From: JAFGGG01 sp964638895
Lineage (GTDB): Bacteria; Spirochaetota; Spirochaetia; SZUA-6; RPPD01
NCBI GenBank assembly: GCA_964638895.1
Contig: CAZWYY010000004.1
Location: 27,963-91,962, forward strand
Direction: 5' to 3'
Length of the DNA stretch: 64,000 nucleotides
The translations under genes were made by a program, and so were the position numbers. Numbering within the stretch: the first letter of the stretch is position 1; the number at the start of each line of letters is the position of its first letter. Under the pieces are notes generated by a model. It saw nothing but the letters and a program-made list of their open reading frames with translations, searched no databases and had not been told where the DNA came from. Below, piece after piece: positions 62,993 to 64,000 of this stretch.

Positions 62993-63975
62993 TTTTCCTT
63001 AATAATTATATTAAAAAGTAAGGAAATTGTATATATCTTCCCGCTTTCAGCTACAAATTTTTTTGTTATACTTAAAGTATCTATTTTCATATCGATTATA
63101 TGTTCACCCTCTTTTATGGCTATTTTTCTGTTTCTGGTATACCATATCCGCTTTCCGTCAAGATATAACATTGCGTCCTTTGGTGCATCAACTATAATAT
63201 ATGTAGTTTTAAACTCTAAGGCAAATTCCAGGCGGGTGGTTTTTCCGGAAAGAATAGCGAAGGTTCCGTTTATTTCCTTGCAGGTATCAGAACTGATGAG
63301 TATGGTATGAATGCCTGAGTCTAAGATAATCTCCCCCTGATGATTACGTATGCGTTTCCCGTCAATTAAGACCTCATAAGCAAAAACCTGGTTTTGTGGG
63401 GTATTCACCGATACCTGTAATACTCCCATGGCCTCTATTACCGGTTTGATCGCCAGGTAGAAACTTTGGTTTCGGATATGCGCCGCCGTCTCTTCATCCC
63501 TGGGAATAATACCCACAAGGATGGGGAAATCATAAAATGAAACCGGGTCGGTGGTGAAGAAGGAAGCTTCATTATCATCGGCCCGGGAAGGTCTTTTCCC
63601 GGAGATTGGTATCTGGAAATATACTTTATTCTTATATGGCAATGCCATACCCATAAGCGGTGTACATTGATAGATAACGGTATTGTTTTTTAATATTTTT
63701 TTTGCCTGTTTGTAGATCATAAACGTACACTTGTCAGCATACTCCTTCAAGTCATTTGAAAGCGTAATTTCTATTTGAATTGCATTTAAAAACCGATTGT
63801 CGGCTTCCAGGTAAAGCGAAATATACTCCTGGCCCGTAATGTTCTGTGAGATTTCATAATCCGTATCCGTCTTTAAACCAATTTCCGCAGCCACCGGACC
63901 CGGTATATCCTCGGCATATAGCATGCCCGCGCCCAGATGTATAACAAATAGCACAACAAATATTCTTTTTTTCAC
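62989..63975 (-). CDS. PEGA-domain periplasmic protein
   Basis: 328 residues from a GTG at 63975. Signal peptide (cut near LYAED, about residue 22), a beta-rich middle (about 35-190) and two PEGA-type repeats at the end (about 195-260 and 262-328; YEVLIDGKRI...GIHTILIS and MLYLDGKRI...GEHIIDMK). PEGA domains occur in surface and S-layer-like proteins. The frame stays open to the window edge, so the true start could lie further upstream, but the signal peptide favours the GTG. Function unknown. Confidence 0.75.
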   Translation of the reverse strand: MKKRIFVVLFVIHLGAGMLYAEDIPGPVAAEIGLKTDTDYEISQNITGQEYISLYLEADNRFLNAIQIEITLSNDLKEYADKCTFMIYKQAKKILKNNTVIYQCTPLMGMALPYKNKVYFQIPISGKRPSRADDNEASFFTTDPVSFYDFPILVGIIPRDEETAAHIRNQSFYLAIKPVIEAMGVLQVSVNTPQNQVFAYEVLIDGKRIRNHQGEIILDSGIHTILISSDTCKEINGTFAILSGKTTRLEFALEFKTTYIIVDAPKDAMLYLDGKRIWYTRNRKIAIKEGEHIIDMKIDTLSITKKFVAESGKIYTISLLFNIIIKEN

Positions 63976-64000
63976 CTTATTCTCTTGCAGGTAGCAATGG

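Overview
This 64 kb window is a densely packed bacterial chromosome segment of moderate GC. It comes from a diderm, flagellated bacterium, most probably a spirochaete (Spirochaetota) that I cannot place to genus. The clues are: an flgF-flgG-flgA-flgI-flgJ cluster with a P-ring protein gene but no L-ring gene; a DUF115/Maf-type motility factor; many periplasmic TPR proteins, lipoproteins and a PEGA protein; the order rplU-prp-rpmA-obgE-nadD-yqeK-lytR-like-rsfS; and an RpoS-like sigma factor gene behind a sigma-54 promoter, as known from Borrelia. I see no insertion sequence, prophage, CRISPR array or rRNA. There is one tRNA gene (Gln). No stretch longer than 300 bases lacks a gene.

Layout. 1-5.6 kb: the end of a TPR protein gene, then a leftward lepB - PASTA penicillin-binding protein - DUF115 operon. 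5.7-11.7 kb: LysM/M23 peptidase, a bactofilin-like membrane protein, and leftward genes including the NAD(P)H-hydrate repair enzyme and a lipoprotein. 11.8-18.6 kb: secA and the flagellar rod/P-ring cluster. 18.8-22.7 kb: RpoS-like sigma factor, polysaccharide deacetylase-like protein, tsaD, apt. 22.7-27.7 kb: ribosomal protein and ribosome-biogenesis operon, ending against a convergent gene for a very acidic protein. 27.9-32.3 kb: nadC-nadA-nadB-ispE. 32.3-40.4 kb: tRNA-Gln, rplY, pth, tilS, ftsH, a TPR protein and an HtrA-type lipoprotein. 40.5-47.9 kb: a hybrid histidine kinase with a response regulator, a K+ channel with a separate cyclic-nucleotide-binding protein, and small envelope proteins. 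48-58.7 kb: miaB, a LapA-like protein, a TPR/SPOR protein, apgM, an MscS channel, dinB, an M28-like membrane protein, a nitroreductase and an unknown ATPase-like protein. 58.7-64 kb: a leftward PBP1A - ParB-like - ddl cell-wall operon, a candidate small RNA and a PEGA protein.

Most notable observations. (1) At least six genes (lepB, secA, nadC, a LiaF-like gene, an M28-like gene and PBP1A) have a -35/-10 pair with 17-base spacing whose TANNNT -10 lies 6-7 bases before the start codon, with no Shine-Dalgarno sequence. This predicts leaderless mRNAs as a regular gene-start style beside SD-led genes. (2) A near-consensus -24/-12 sigma-54 promoter lies directly before the RpoS-like gene. (3) A candidate small RNA of about 95 nt carries a CCCCUCCC apical loop complementary to Shine-Dalgarno sequences and ends in a good terminator. 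(4) pth has no usable ATG/GTG/TTG and appears to start at CTG. (5) A ParB-type CTP-binding domain without a DNA-binding domain, ending in a basic amphipathic helix, sits between PBP1A and Ddl.

All functional calls are by eye from motifs and context. No database search was run.
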